DNA of 64,000 bases from Panax quinquefolius (GCA_020205615.1 CM035165.1:89218005-89282004), one strand, 5' to 3'. Shown: positions 44,845 to 57,400, counted from the first letter of the stretch. Translations and numbers: made by a program. The notes: generated from the sequence alone by a model not told the origin.

Positions 44845-45811
44845 ACTAACTTTTCCTAAGCAGTCAACATCATTAATTTCTCCTGACCCTTTCTACTTAA
44901 GGCATCGGCAACAACATTCGCCTTTTCAGGATGATAAAGAATCTCGTAATCATAATCTTTAATCAATTCCAGCCATCTCCCCTGTCGCATATTCAAATAT
45001 TTCTGTGTAAAGATATACTTCAGACTTTTATGGTCTGTATATATCTCACACCTCTCTCTATACAAACAGTGTCTCCAAATCTTCAGAGCAAACACTGTTG
45101 CAGCCAATTCCAAGTCATGAGTCGGATACGCTTTCTCATAATCCTTCAATTGACGTGACGCGTATGCAATAACTCTGCCGTTCTGCATAAGCACACAACC
45201 TAATCCTTTATGTGATGCGTCACTATATAGCATAAAATTCCCTGTATCATCAGGCAATGATAACACAGGTGTTGAACTCAATCTCTTCTTTAATTCTCAA
45301 AAACTTTCCTCACATTTCTCTGTCCAAACAAACATAACCTCCTTCCTAGTTAAATTTATCAACGGAGTTGTGATCTTGGAAAAATCTTGAATAAAACGCC
45401 TATAGTAGCCTGCCAATCCCAAGAAACTTCTTACTTCTGACAGTGTCTTCGACTGATCCCAGTTTATTACAGCTTCAACTTTTGATGGATCTACCGAGAT
45501 TCCGTCCTTATCAACAACATGCCCAAGAAACTGTACATGTTCCAACCAAAACTCACATTTTGAGAATTTAACGTACAACTTCTCTCTCCTCAATGTCTCC
45601 AACGTCACTCTTAAGTGTTCACCATGTTCCTCCTTGGTCATGGAATACACTAATATATTATCAATAAACAATACCATAAATTTATCTAAGAATGATTTAA
45701 ACACCCTGTTCATCAAATCCATGAACGATGCAGATGCATTAATTAAACCAAATGACATAACCAGAAACTAATAATGACCATACCGAGTTTTGAATGCCGT
45801 CTTCAGTACAT
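44845..45811 (-). pseudogene. Gypsy-B reverse transcriptase C-terminal half and RNase H
   Basis: The block starting at 45758 reads [20 protein letters not shown], the RT palm, then [11 protein letters not shown]. The usual FIDD catalytic pair has become FIDN, which alone should inactivate RT. The block continues with the thumb/connection ([15 protein letters not shown]). RNase H follows (45281-44856) with [34 protein letters not shown] and [11 protein letters not shown], ending VADALSRKG. One stop or frame change separates the two blocks. The N-terminal half of RT lies beyond the 4.3-kb insertion at 45817-50106. The target duplication CTTTT marks the cut, so the gene was continuous before the insertion. 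Confidence 0.9.
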
Positions 45812-46917
45812 CTTTTTGTTAGAGTTTATGCCCTAGAGGACAATTATTTGATATAATTGCTTAACATTTTGATATTTTATTTGATTGAATAAATGAATGA
45901 TTTTATTATGGTTTTATTTACTGTGTTATATAAACGTTAACACAATAAAATTCCTTAGAATAGTGATATGAATTATATAGTTTCAAGTATGTGACTTGAA
46001 CATGAGATTATATAATTACAATTAGTATCATTGCTCTTAAATGTCCCTAGTCAAGTATTATTGTTGATAGTACAACAATGATGCATTGAGACTAGTATGT
46101 GGATTGACTGATGACCAAATCTCATTGGTCATAAATATATGAGATATTAAGTCAATGCATAGGTACATGTTAGAGAAACGATGTCTTTGGACGGACCCAC
46201 CATGAGAATTCTCATTGGAGCAATTATGCAAAGTGTCATTACCGATTCTCATGGTAACAATGATGTAATAGTCCTCGGGCACGAAATCACTATATTACTA
46301 CACGAGAATTTATGTACTTTGATATCATCAAAGGTCACCTTTAATAGGGTGGACTATAAAGGTGATTATTGGGTACATCATGAATCGTGTGAGGAATTTG
46401 AGTGATCTAGATGGAATTTAACCCTCCTATTTATTAGGGGTGATATCCATAGGCCTTTTGATTGAGTAGGACTATGAAATGCATGGTCATGCTCAAATAG
46501 TGATTTGTTTCATATAGTCTACTCATTGATCAAGAAAAACTCAGATTAAATTACGAAGAGTATGACACATTCCATGACTCGAGTTTAATCTAGGATATTA
46601 AGGTTAAAAGGATTACATTGAAACATTGGTCACGAAAAGGTTACATCGAATCATCGATCTTATTATTACTTGGGTAGCAGTGATGCATTACTAGATGTCG
46701 CTCACTGTTTATAATTTTATAATATAATTTTAAAATTATTGCTAACGTAATAATAACCTATAGGGTCACATACATAGAACGTAATTAAAAGGGAATTAAT
46801 TTAAATTGTAAAGATTTAAATATGTCAATATGATTGATATTATTTAAATTACGAATATATATATATATATATATATTAATTAAGTAAGTAAGACTTAATT
46901 AAGATATAATATATATA

Positions 46918-49676
46918 TGTGACGCCCCCAAAATAGGTATACATCACCCATCTTGAGTCGCCAAATACATGGTACAAAATTCAAATACAACTTAATAATA
47001 CAATTGTCGTGTAAAATATGACAAAACATAAACTGATAGTTTTAATACAAATATTGTCCTCTAGACAGTATTCAACTCAAATGGAGTCCTCAATACATTT
47101 ATTATCACACTATTTTATAGAATAGTGAGGACTACTAATGCTTATATCATCGGATAATCACTCTGGTTCTCGACTAGTCTCTTGCTACGTTCTCATTTCT
47201 GAAGAGGACAATGAAAGAAAAGGGTGAACTCAACTAGCCCAAGAAGAAATATTATGACTAAGATAATGCGAGAATAATTTATCGTAAGCCCTCAAGCGAG
47301 TGTTAAAGCGATAAAATATAACAAACATCAAGTTTAAGCTGCGGTGAAACAAGCAATCCATTAGAAGAGTCAAGTAGAGCATAAAATCTAATATCTTCTA
47401 TGATTTAAAAGTTTTTCATCACTTTTATCATTTGAGACTCGACAATAAATAATCCACATCATCCCTGCACTACGGCCAAGGATATTCATTAGTATGACAA
47501 CCACAAATTATCTATGCACTACGAACCAGGAATATTTGTGTATTTATCAATGGTCATGATCATGCCAACAACTGTCCATAATGCACTACGGGCCAATGAG
47601 GACTTTTACCACATCATTTGTAACATTACGGTCATGATTATACCGAATAATCCCTGGTCATAAGCATACCAAGTCCATCTATGCACTACAGGCCACAGAT
47701 GACATTCAACATAATATAAACATAAGGATGATGACAATGACGTCCAGAAATCAATAACGTCCAATTTGTCAACATGATACTGCTTTGTGGAGTAAAATTC
47801 AAGAATAATATTGTACCAAAAATAATTTGGACCAAAAACGAATCAATTTTTATCATGAATAGTACCCCAGGTGAATAGTACTCGAGTGAATAGTATCCCG
47901 TGAATAGTACTTCGAGAATAGTAACCCCGTGAATAGTACTCCGGCATGAAAAAGTTAAAACTTATCAAGAATGCTCAGAATAATATTTCCATGAAAAGAT
48001 ACTAGATGAATCGCAAATATCAAGGATATTCTATTAATTTTATGGAGTATAGAAGCCAAAATTTTAACAAACGAGTATAGAATTCAAAATCTGAAAGGAA
48101 ATAATATTACTTACATACTACAGAGTATGGAAGAAAATATTATTTCAAGCGAATATTGAACAAAAATAGCATCCCTTACCTCAAAATAACAGTATTTTTG
48201 ATCGGAATATCGGATGTAAAGCCGAAGGAAACATGCACTGAATAGCAACTCTCAAAGTATCTAAATACTCACAAAAATACGCTCGACAATATAGAGAGAA
48301 AGAAAACTTGTTTCTGGTGTGATTTTCAATTCTAACTTAAGTGCCTATTTATAGGAAAATGCTAGAACGTCATAGGAGACTAAAATAATAAAATATTATT
48401 ATTTCAAAATAATTTTCTACGCACACATTTTTGACCCAAATTTCAGCCACCACCAGTGGGGCCCACAAAAATCAAATTTCCACACCAACCAAAAGTGGGT
48501 CCCACCCTTAATTTTAATAAAAAACATTTTATTTTCCGAAACTTCAATAATTCATAATAAATATCCCTTTTATCAGAAAAATACAAGTTTTATGTCCATT
48601 CCATAGGAAATCGAATTCTCTACAACTTTGTAGCTTTAAGTTTTTCCAAATTCCAAACAGAAAATATCCGAAATCCACAAACGGGTGATTTTCAATACCT
48701 CATAAAATTCATAACAAATCAGACGCTAATTTTTAACGGTTCAAAATTTGTGGACATATACTCAACTTATATATGTATAACATATCCAAAAATCACAACG
48801 ATCTAACGGTCGGATTAAAATTATAACTCACGCAATAGAGCTTTAAGAACACTAATTTGATTTTTAATACCTCAAATCCGACAAATACTGATAAAACACC
48901 TCAACATTAATTCCTACATTTATAACCACATAAAAAAATAAATATTTCCTTATTATAAAAAAATCAATAAATAATTATTCACATTATATTACAGAGTCAC
49001 AATAATGATAACCAGGCCGTTCCGAGGAAAGAGGGGGCTTTCCGATAAAGATTTCTCCTTCTTGGTATGATTAGGTTACCAAATCTCTCCTCGATGAACT
49101 TTCTAAACATAGCCAATAATGTTATCTAATAATATTATTCAAATAATATGAATTATTGATGCGATAATGGGAAATCATGCGGTGACAATTATTGAAACAA
49201 CAATAATATAAAATATCAATATGATAATTATTGAATCAATAAAATAAAATATTAAACAATAATTCTTTGTAACAATTATTGAGTAGTGCCTTCTTATGTA
49301 AGAATCAATAATTCAAAAATCATGCGTAATCTGGTATGTCTTTGTTGCAACAGCGTACATCGTATTTTAACCAAGGGGTATTCTAACAGTTAACGGTAAA
49401 ACTTTCGCCGTTATTTTATAAAATGATATTTTTGTCGTATTCTCAATCCGATAATAATTCCGTTGTGGGGTCCACCAATGATTGTGTCGTCGTACGTATA
49501 TTCCCTGTTAAAACGAATATTCCCCGACCAATCGAATATTATATAACAACTTACGTACTTTGCAAAATTTATAAATATTACCCACAACTATAACATTATA
49601 TCAAATTTACTCCGTAATATTCAAAAATGATATTTATAGAAAATTCATCTTTATTCATAAAAGTTGGGGTCTTATA
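46918..49676 (-). mobile_element. Solo LTR of the Gypsy-A family, nested in the copia-type solo LTR
   Basis: On the minus strand it runs from TATAAGACCCCAAC (canonical TGTAAG, G to A) at 49676 to GGGGGCGTCACA at 46918, 2759 bp. The target is an (AT)n tract, so the duplication ATATA is ambiguous. A TATA box (48345-48353, minus), reversed TACTATTCACG units (47855-47945) and the ATCTTTGGC array (about 47480-47710) are present. Confidence 0.85.
48345..48353 (-). promoter_or_regulatory. TATA box of the solo LTR at 46918
   Basis: Minus-strand TATAAATAG in the CATTTTCC context. Confidence 0.6.
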
Positions 49677-50111
49677 ATATATATATATATATAAATTTGA
49701 ATTTTATTTTAATTAGATTAGGGTTTTGATTAATTCTGATTTACTGCTATATATATATATGATATATCAGCGTTTAGAAAAGTTAATCATAACCTAAAAA
49801 ACCCTAGCCGCTCTTAGAGAGAGACTAGAGAGAAATTTCGAAAATCCTAATCCTTGGTGACTAGTACAACAGTTCTCTTCACTGCAGATCGTGCGACGAT
49901 TCGCGGGGCGTTAAATGTGTGATCGTAGAGGCTTGGTTACATTGGATTCGTAAGGGATTCAAAGCCATTTCAGAACTCTTTCATAATCGGTATAATATCT
50001 AAACCACTGAATTAATTTCTGTTTCGCATGGATCCTGTTTTTGGGTTTCGGAAATTACTTTGATTATTTTATATTTCCACTACGTTTTTGTGCCAAAAAC
50101 CCAACACTTTT

Positions 50112-50720
50112 GGCCTTACCTTCAGCTAATGATAACCACTCCTCAAGTCTATCTTTGAGAAATATCTTGCACCCTTCAATTGATCGAACAAGTTATCGAT
50201 TCTTGGTAACGGATACTTATTTTTAATCGTGACCTTGTTCAATTCTCGGTAATCAATGCAGAGCCGCATCGTTCCATCTTTCTTCTTAACAAATAATACT
50301 GGTGCTCTCCATGGCGACACACTCGGCTGGATATACTTCTTATCGAGTAATTCTTGCAACTGCACCATCAACTCTTTCATTTCTACTGGGGCCATTCTGT
50401 ATGGGGCTTTAGATATTGGGGCCATTCCTGGAACCAAATCAATCAAGAACTCAATCTCTCTATCCGGCGGTAATCCAGGCAAATCATCTGGAAATATGTA
50501 TGCAAAGTCTGTAATGATCGGTATCTCTTCCAACTTTGCACTCTTCTAATGTGTGTCGACTATGTAGGCTAAGTATCCTACACATCCTTGTCTTAGTAAC
50601 TTTTTGTCTTGCATCATCTTCAGACAACTTGCTTGTCGAGGCGATTTGCTGCCATAAAACACAACCTTTGACAGAGTCATAAGGTTAACACACTTCTTTT
50701 GGCAATCAATTACTACCCCA
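50112..50720 (-). pseudogene. Gypsy-B reverse transcriptase N-terminal half
   Basis: The block 50533-50126 is a clean stretch of RT start: [20 protein letters not shown], then [40 protein letters not shown] and [20 protein letters not shown]. It ends with IDLRSGYHQ, which holds the first catalytic aspartate. The frame then runs into the inserted solo LTR. To the right (50530-50720), a linker from the protease with DTH and a stop connects it to the protease at 50729. Within the 135 codons no stop occurs, so decay here is slight compared with the integrase. Confidence 0.9.
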
Positions 50721-50728
50721 TAATTAAA

Positions 50729-51345
50729 TTACCAATCCATTCCCAATATGACATCAAATTCCCCAATTTTAATTGGTATCAAATCTACCATCATCTCGTG
50801 ACCCTTTATAACCACTCTATAATTCTTATATATAAACCTAACAGGAATCACTTCTCTATTCCCAATTTCTATGTTTAAAGGAAAATCTAATTCTTCGTGA
50901 GGCAAATCTAAGTTCTGAGAAAAATCATCGGATATAAATGAAAAAGTAGCACCCGAATCAAATAGCACATAAGCATTAATACCATTAATCGGAATGATAC
51001 CTGACACCACGTCCTTTAAATGCATAGCATCCTGCACGGTCATATTGAAAATCCTCATAGTAGGTCGGCTTAATTGCGCTGGCCCGGTGATAGTTAACGT
51101 ACCACCACTGTTGTTTCCCTTACCTCCACTTGTACTTCCCACAGTCTTTTTAGGGCAATCGCGAGCCATATGATCCTTTGACCCGCAAGTGAAATAGGTT
51201 CCTCCCTTTTTTGGGCTAAAACAATTTGTTGCAATGTGACCCTCCTGGCCATAGTTGAAACACACCCGCTTACCCTTCAGACACACCCCCGTGTGGTTCT
51301 TTTCACAGGTAGCACAAGCTTCAAACTTCTTCTTTTGTTGATTTC
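50729..51345 (-). pseudogene. Gypsy-B nucleocapsid zinc knuckles and aspartic protease
   Basis: The 185-codon block begins with two zinc-knuckle motifs, CFNYGQEGHIATNC and YFTCGSKDHMARDC. Each has one cysteine replaced by tyrosine (TGT to TAT), so neither can be a normal CCHC knuckle. The aspartic protease follows: YVLFDSGATFSFIS carries the DSG active site, then LDLPHEELDFPLNIEI, the flap-like region, and GEFDVILGMDW near the end, where a stop occurs. The protease releases the mature proteins from the polyprotein. It retains its key residues. Upstream (51345-51290) a KKFEACATCEKNHTGVC-like sequence is a further cysteine motif, frequent before the knuckles in such gags. Confidence 0.88.
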
Positions 51346-51479
51346 TTTACTGTCTTTCCGTATTTGAGTTTTCATTCCATTTCCTTTTCTGATTAATACT
51401 TCCACCATTGCTTCCACCAACCTTGTTTTCATTCTCATTCTTTCTCTTCTTCTACTCTTGGTTATACTTGGTTAAGGCA

Positions 51480-52135
51480 TCACTTCCGCGTTCCGCGATA
51501 ATTGCCTTTTCCAACACTGTCGCAAATGTATTTAGCTAAAACATCGAAACCTTGCTATACAGCCAGGGCTTCAATCCTTGTTCTAACCTTATCGCCTTAC
51601 GCTCATCGGTATTGACTTGGTATGGAGCAAACCTTACCAGCTCATTAAACTTTGTAGCATACTTTGACACAGTCATGGTTCCTGGCTTCAATTCTAAGAA
51701 TTGAATTTCCATCTGATTTTGAGACCTCGTCAGGAAATACATCTTGAAAAAAATTTCTTTAAACCAATCCCATCCTATTATTCCCTGTCCCCAACGAACC
51801 TTATTCGCCTGCCACCAATAGCTAACTTCAGACTTCAACATAAATGTCGCGAAAGCGGTCTTCTGATCCTCATTGACTCTGGCGACGTCGAACACCTTTT
51901 CCATTTTCATGATCTAGGTTTGGGCATCAACTGGATTCATAGACCCTTAAAACTCCATCGGTCCAACCACTTTGAAGTCTTTGAAAGTCGTAACTTGAGT
52001 TTGCGATTGATTCGCAAGTGCTCCAGTTAATAGAGTCACCAACTGCTGAACCGGGTTAGCGTTGGCCTCATTATTGTTATTAGTAAACCCCTCAGGAGGT
52101 GGTTATTGGCATGGTTGTCTTCTTCTATGAGGCAT
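51480..52135 (-). pseudogene. Gypsy-B gag capsid domain
   Basis: The best start is the ATG at 52135 (MPHRRRQPCQ), followed by an asparagine-rich N-terminus with TTFKDFKVVGPMEF, then stops. The main block (51910-51536) is the retrotransposon gag domain: MEKVFDVARVNEDQKTAFAT, VSYWWQANKVRWGQ, WFKEIFFKMYF, MEIQFLELKPGTMTVSKYAT and the LVRFAPYQVNTDERK region. A lysine-rich linker leads to the cysteine motifs at 51345. Several stops read like changed tryptophan or glutamine codons (TGG or CAA/CAG to stop). The gag is separated from the coiled-coil ORF (ending 52436) by about 300 bp. Confidence 0.85.
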
Positions 52136-52435
52136 CTTCTGTTATAATATACGCTTATTAGACCATTATTCAATTCCTTGAATATCTTAAAGTTTAACTT
52201 TAAACATACTAAGATTAAAGCTTAACACATAACATTTCAAAAAACTTTGATATTTTATTCATTCATAACTTTCCAAACATAATAAGGATAACATCTCTGC
52301 TATCAACATCCACTTTCCTGAACTAGACAAGTTTCAGGATTAAATACTCATACTACCCCTTTATTTATCTCAAAATAAGGGATTTACAATTTACTTATTC
52401 ATATACCTAACCACATATTGTTATTATTATTCTTC

Positions 52436-53169
52436 CTATCTTGGCATATTAAGACGTCGAGAGGCTTCTCTACATTCTTCCTCCATAATACGATACGCCG
52501 TCCTATGATCCATCATGAACCATGGCAAGTCTTCAAATTGGGGTGGGTAGTAAAAGACTCGATCCTGGGCCCTATCAATTGCATAATGAAAGGCATAATC
52601 CATTTCACTCATCTTAGCCTTCTTCGTTTGAACCTTGGCTTCAGCACGGTCTGTACGCTGAGTAGCCTTCATCCAAGCATTCTCTGCTCTCACACGCTTA
52701 GCTGACTCCTCCTTCAAGTCATCTTTCAGCATTTCCACTTCAGTCTTCATCTTCTCATTCTCAGCCAACAGCTCCACTTGATGTCCCTCTGTGTGAACTA
52801 GGTTTCATTTCATGTTTCCAAGACGTGAGTGTTCCTGAATCTCCGCATCCTTCTGCTCTATAGTAGCTTGACGCATCTCAGCTAACTCCTTCAGCTCCTC
52901 AACCTTATCATGTAATTCTATATTACGGTCGTAAATCTCATCATACATCTCAGCTGACATGGAGTCTCATCCTCCACCTCTATCTCCTTAGAGTTCTCCT
53001 CATCAGGATCAGACACAGGCTCATCCTCCTGTTCTTCCTCAGCAACCAACAGAGAAGGCTCCCTCTGAATCAACTGTTCCCGAACCACATGAACATCTCG
53101 GGGCTCCTTATCTCTAGGTACCTGAGGTATCTCTTCCCTAGCTTGACTAGATCCTTCAACGTTAGACAT
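52436..53169 (-). pseudogene. Coiled-coil ORF upstream of gag in Gypsy-B
   Basis: From the ATG at 53169 (MSNVEGSSQAREEIPQVPRD) an acidic, glutamate-rich N-terminus (EEEQEDEPVSDPDEEN) leads, after a frameshift near 52960, into a charged heptad-like region. This region includes VELLAENEKMKTEVEMLKDD and KRVRAENAWMKATQRTDRAE, and ends FMMDHRTAYRIMEEECREAS then RLNMPR and a stop at 52436. The total is about 240 codons. It lies between the PBS and gag, where a separate ORF is unusual for chromoviruses, although such additional ORFs are known in some plant Ty3/gypsy lineages. The pattern suggests a coiled coil, i.e. self-assembly or a gag N-terminal extension. I do not recognise a named family. Confidence 0.65.
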
Positions 53170-53400
53170 CCTGACAACAAAATACTTTTAAGTTTTATTT
53201 ATTACGTGACACTCTTCGATACTCGCGAGTGCATAAGTTATTAACACATAGCACATAAAGTATTTTATTGTTTTGTTTTATCTTCAATGAATTCCTTAAT
53301 TCATTCCTTAGAACTCGACAAGAGTTTATCACCACTATATTTTCTGTCTCCTTAAAGGTTACTTCCTAAGGTTTCCCCCCACCTAAGGTTCATAACCTAA

Positions 53401-53413
53401 AGCTTTGATACCA
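53401..53413 (-). other. Primer-binding site of Gypsy-B
   Basis: Minus-strand TGGTATCAAAGCT, three bases past the LTR end. It is an initiator-Met type site with one G to A change. Confidence 0.8.
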
Positions 53414-53416
53414 ACT

Positions 53417-56400
53417 TGAGACACCCCCAAATTCGGGTACTCCATTCCCACAGTATTTGGTGCTCAATATCTAAAACAATTATATCTAACTACCCATAAT
53501 AAAGGATAAAGACATAACTTAAATAACTTAAACAATAATCTTTCCCATTAAAGGGTTACATCAACTTAAATCATTCCTATGTAATCTAACCTTACTATTA
53601 CATAAGTCTGCGGAATACATCATAATATAACATAAGTCTAATAACATAACTCATTTAAATAAATTTAAATAAGTCTTCATCACTTGGACATCTTGCCCTT
53701 TCCTTTGCTAGAAGACGACTCATTCATTTTCTCAACTTTAGCTGCAGTGTTTAAATGTAAGAGTGAGAAAACAATTGCTCACTAATATAAAGAATGATAA
53801 TGGCAACAACATAAGGTTAAGCATTGAATACTGAATAATAGAGAACTTGTTCCACGAATCAAGAATAGAAAACAAGCTCAGGATTTATATTTGAGGGTCT
53901 TTAAGACCATGAACTATGTCCCGAGGTTATTAAGTATTTCTACTACAACCTTTAACAGTCATTAGACTATACAGACCTTAACTTTCGTACTTAGGGGGAT
54001 CAGCCCTTCGTACCATATAATGTGCACAAACATCTAAACGCTAACGCGTACATAATACCCTATATTAGGGTTGTTCATCTCAATTTGACTTTAGGATTTC
54101 CGCACTAAAGAAAATTTAGTTTGGAACTAGCTTATCAATGGTTCTAGAATTTTAGAACACTCATCATATAGATTAGTCCAATCAATAAAAGTTTGCTTAA
54201 TATTTGAAGGTTTAACTCAACAACATAAGTTTGAACAACAATAACTAAGTTAAGATTGAATATCAACAACTTACGATTGAATAGACATGGTATATACAAA
54301 GTGTTATATCCAAAAGAATTAGAAAATCTCATTTGAAACAATAAACTTGAACAGTTTATGCTTCGAAGAGCAAGCAATAAAGTTAGGGATATGCTCAACA
54401 TAAGACTAGGGTTTAGGAAACTTGCATAATGATAAACTAGGGTTAGAAAGATTGCTTGACAACAAAAAGTAAACATAGTTATGAAACTTGCATTCGTTAT
54501 AAAGCGAATGAAGTTAGGGAACTTGCCTCGTGTGTAAGCTACACAATTACTACAAACGTCCTCTAAATACTCTACACATACCATTAACATCACAATATCA
54601 ATTAGTTATATTAACACTAACTTCATTGGTTTACTTTTCATTTTAGTCAAGTCTATAATCTTTAGCTTAGGATCTGATTATCTTAGTCATTCACGTACCA
54701 TAAATCTGAATTCCTAATTATATAATAGTACCTAACATGGTGATTGCATAACGACACCAATTCTCATGACACCGCGTTACGAACTTTCACAACTTACTCA
54801 TTCATAATCTACAATTTCAACGTTGCGATTATAATATATTATTACGTTTTGTAACATGGTTTAAGTTCCTTTACAATCATTAGAGTAGGTTAAGTTAACA
54901 TCTCCCAAGCTATGCTGTTAACAGTTCATTACTGGGTCTGCTAGACCACTGGCGTGACCGTGCCATGTCTCCTTTTAATGCAGGTGCGCCGCACGCATGC
55001 CGCCTTTACGCTCCGAGGCGATCTTGCTTTCGGCTTCTAAAGACTAGAACTAGTTTTCTAGATACACGATCACAGACTCTACTCTTATACAAGAACTCCA
55101 ATTTCTTAATTTCTACTAGTAACATAGACAAACCCTTACACTACAACCTTAACCAAAGCCTAATAACATACAAAATCAATCATTCTAACACCTAAAACAA
55201 TTTACATAATCAAATTTAGAGGATTAGAAACCATATTTTTGCTATTTCCTTCAATTTCAACACACTTAGCGAATTAAATCACCAAAACTTCATTTTTTAA
55301 CCAAATTAAACCATTTCAATTGCGTTTTTTTTTGTTTTTTGAATGTATTAACACCATCTACAACAAGTTTACAGATTATCACATGCTTCAAGCATAAATT
55401 TCAGTTTCAAAATAAACTATATTTTACATATAACCACAAAATTCCAAATTTTCCCTTTAAAAACATGCATACATGAATTTAATTATCAAACCAAAATCGT
55501 TTGAAACCAACATATAACATATTATAAGCCATTATCAACACAAATATCAACTATTCTATCAAATCATAAACCAAATTTTCCCTTTTTTCCCAAGAAAACT
55601 CAAGAACACAAACATGATTTTCATGAATTCTCTTACTAAAAACCATTTATAGACGATAACCAATTGATTACATAGACTCATTAATAATTATAATTCAAAT
55701 TCACACAATTCTATACTAGAAATTAAGAACATGAATTTAGGTTTTTATTCCTTTAATCCTTGATTACTGTAAACAAAATGATAGAGGATTGCTTGCTAAT
55801 GTTTCCCCCTCTTTCTCTTGATACTCCAATTCTTCTCCACTTTCTCAATTTCCTCTCCAGCTCTCTCTCAATTTCTTCCTATGTTTCTCTCTAACACTCT
55901 GTGTTTCTAACTTAGCCTTAGGAATAATACGCGTAGAATAACTGATATTGGCTCCCTCCCCACGTACTTCAGGTAAGAAGCCAATAGGTTACGTCAGTTA
56001 GATTAAGCCAAATGCCTTGTTTGGCTACACACTAAAACTCTCCCCTTTTTAATTTATTTTGATAACCTTTATATTATATAGTTTCATGTGTCACACTTTT
56101 TATTTAATTAATTTCGATTTGTCACACCCTTATTCAATTAATTTTAATAACTTATAATTACAATTACAATTATAATTTCCATTATAATTATACTTATGCT
56201 TAACAAATTATTAAATATCTAATTTAATTATTAAATTAAACTAGAACATCATTTTATTTATTTTAACTATTTTCTTAAATATTATACAATTCATTTAATT
56301 TAATTATTTCATTAAATTAAATCTTCATATAATAAAATTACCATTTATCAATTTAGTTAACATATACACTCAACTAAATTATCACACCATAATTTCATCA

Positions 56401-56492
56401 ATTATTTATTTATCTCAATAAATAAATCAATTAAAATATTTATTTAATTCAATAAATATTTAACATAAATTATAAAATTTTCAATCGTTATA
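53417..56492 (-). repeat. Gypsy-B 5' LTR, complete
   Basis: 3076 bp. On the minus strand it starts TATAACGATTGAAAA (56492; first G of TGTAAC changed to A) and ends GGGGGTGTCTCA (53417), followed by the PBS. It supplies the uninterrupted reference for the 3' LTR pieces, including the empty Gypsy-C site near 54874. A 149-codon sense ORF (54593-54144) lies in it but looks fortuitous. Confidence 0.88.
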
Positions 56493-56742
56493 GCGCCTCT
56501 CCCAGGCTTTAATCCTGGCAATGCAGCGCCCCTTCCTTTAAAGTCTGGCGCTGCTAGGGGTGTTCATCGGTAAAAAACCGAAATGAACCGAACCGAATAC
56601 CTATAGTATCCAATTTCATGAGCAGATATATATCTGAGGCAAAGTGATCTTAGGTTCGATACCGATTTTCTAGAAATTAATATAATTATTATTTTATTAT
56701 TTTTATTATTATTTTATTATTGTTATTATTATTTTATTACTA

Positions 56743-56776
<34 letters not shown>

Positions 56777-56910
56777 AGTATTATTATTTTTATTATTATA
56801 ATCATTATTTTATTATTATTATTATTATTAATAAATTATTAAAAATAATAAAAAATTAGAAAACCTAGGTAAATCTAAATCAGATTGATAAAAACCATAT
56901 ATATATATAT

Positions 56911-56956
<46 letters not shown>

Positions 56957-57008
56957 TACCATGGAATTCATCAGGAAACAAAAGATTCACTTTGCTAACT
57001 ATCTTATA
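56493..57008. other. Gene-free stretch with simple repeats between Gypsy-B and Copia-B
   Basis: It starts with a GC-rich ~75 bp (AGCGCC...CTGGCGCTGC) that could fold on itself. Next, near 56558, is AGGGGTGTTCATCGG followed by alternating CCGAA/TTCGG-type words, reminiscent of a hAT-type transposon terminus, but no second terminus was found. (TTA)n-rich DNA fills 56682-56858 and (AT)n 56897-56954. No gene is visible. Confidence 0.6.
56682..56954. repeat. TTA-rich and (AT)n microsatellites
   Basis: An interrupted TTA/TTATT trinucleotide tract (56682-56858) is followed by an almost pure (AT)n tract (56897-56954). Confidence 0.9.
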
Positions 57009-57400
57009 TATATACTAGTTGTGTCCCGTGCCTCCAGCACTGTATGGATGGTGGAATTTATCACAAACTTTGGACGGCTCAGAAGATTTATTGAGTGAGC
57101 GGGAAATTCAAAATCATTTGTATTTTATTACATAGATGTAATTAACCTCCAATAAGCATCAAGTCACCACGCAGATCACGAATCAGTTTTTTAAAATAAA
57201 TCAACCACAAAACACGGATCGTGGTTTAAAAAAACAAAGGTCTCAGCGTAAAAATGAAAAAATATACGCAACAGGCTTACACGATTTTTTTCCCTTCATA
57301 AAATACTAATTTTATACAACAAATTATGCCCAATAAATTATTCAAAATATATACCCATACATATATGGAATCAAAATAATTAATAATTCGCATAAAGTTT

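Larger units (their letters stand above)
45817..50106 (+). mobile_element. Solo copia-type LTR inside Gypsy-B RT (carrying a nested solo LTR)
   Basis: TGTTAGAGTTTATGCC at 45817 to AAAAACCCAACA at 50106, flanked by perfect CTTTT duplications (45812-45816, 50107-50111). After removing the nested LTR at 46918-49676 its length is 1531 bp. There is no PBS, purine tract or coding sequence, so it is a solo LTR. The plus orientation is suggested by AAAACCCTAGCC and the purine-rich 'agagagagac' leader-like tract near 49800, downstream of an AT-rich promoter-like stretch. The family resembles plant copia LTRs but the lineage is uncertain. A small ORF at 46181-46405 is not recognisable. Confidence 0.8.
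28666..56492 (-). mobile_element. Gypsy-B: Ty3/gypsy chromovirus, multiply interrupted
   Basis: Minus-strand element read right to left: 5' LTR (56492-53417), PBS, coiled-coil ORF, gag, zinc knuckles, protease, RT, RNase H, integrase, chromodomain, purine tracts, 3' LTR (43224 down to 28666). Insertions: Gypsy-C in the 3' LTR (TSD ATTAG), a solo copia LTR in RT (TSD CTTTT), and the Athila-like element at 28666. The last ~250-300 bp of the 3' LTR are missing from the window, probably on the far side of the Athila-like insertion. The coding order with integrase last in pol, and the chromodomain tail, mark it as a chromovirus. Confidence 0.88.

Noticed and set aside
46100..46160. CTGATGA followed by a stem (CCAAATCTCATTGG) in the solo copia LTR, hammerhead-like
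   Set aside because: The required GAAA and the cleavage-site half of a hammerhead are missing, so it is not a retrozyme.
54144..54593. A 149-codon sense ORF open in both Gypsy-B LTRs (29091-29540 and 54144-54593)
   Set aside because: The two translations differ at about 18 positions, nearly all amino-acid replacements, which points to neutral drift. It is hydrophobic, low-complexity and AT-driven, lies inside an LTR, and resembles no known family.
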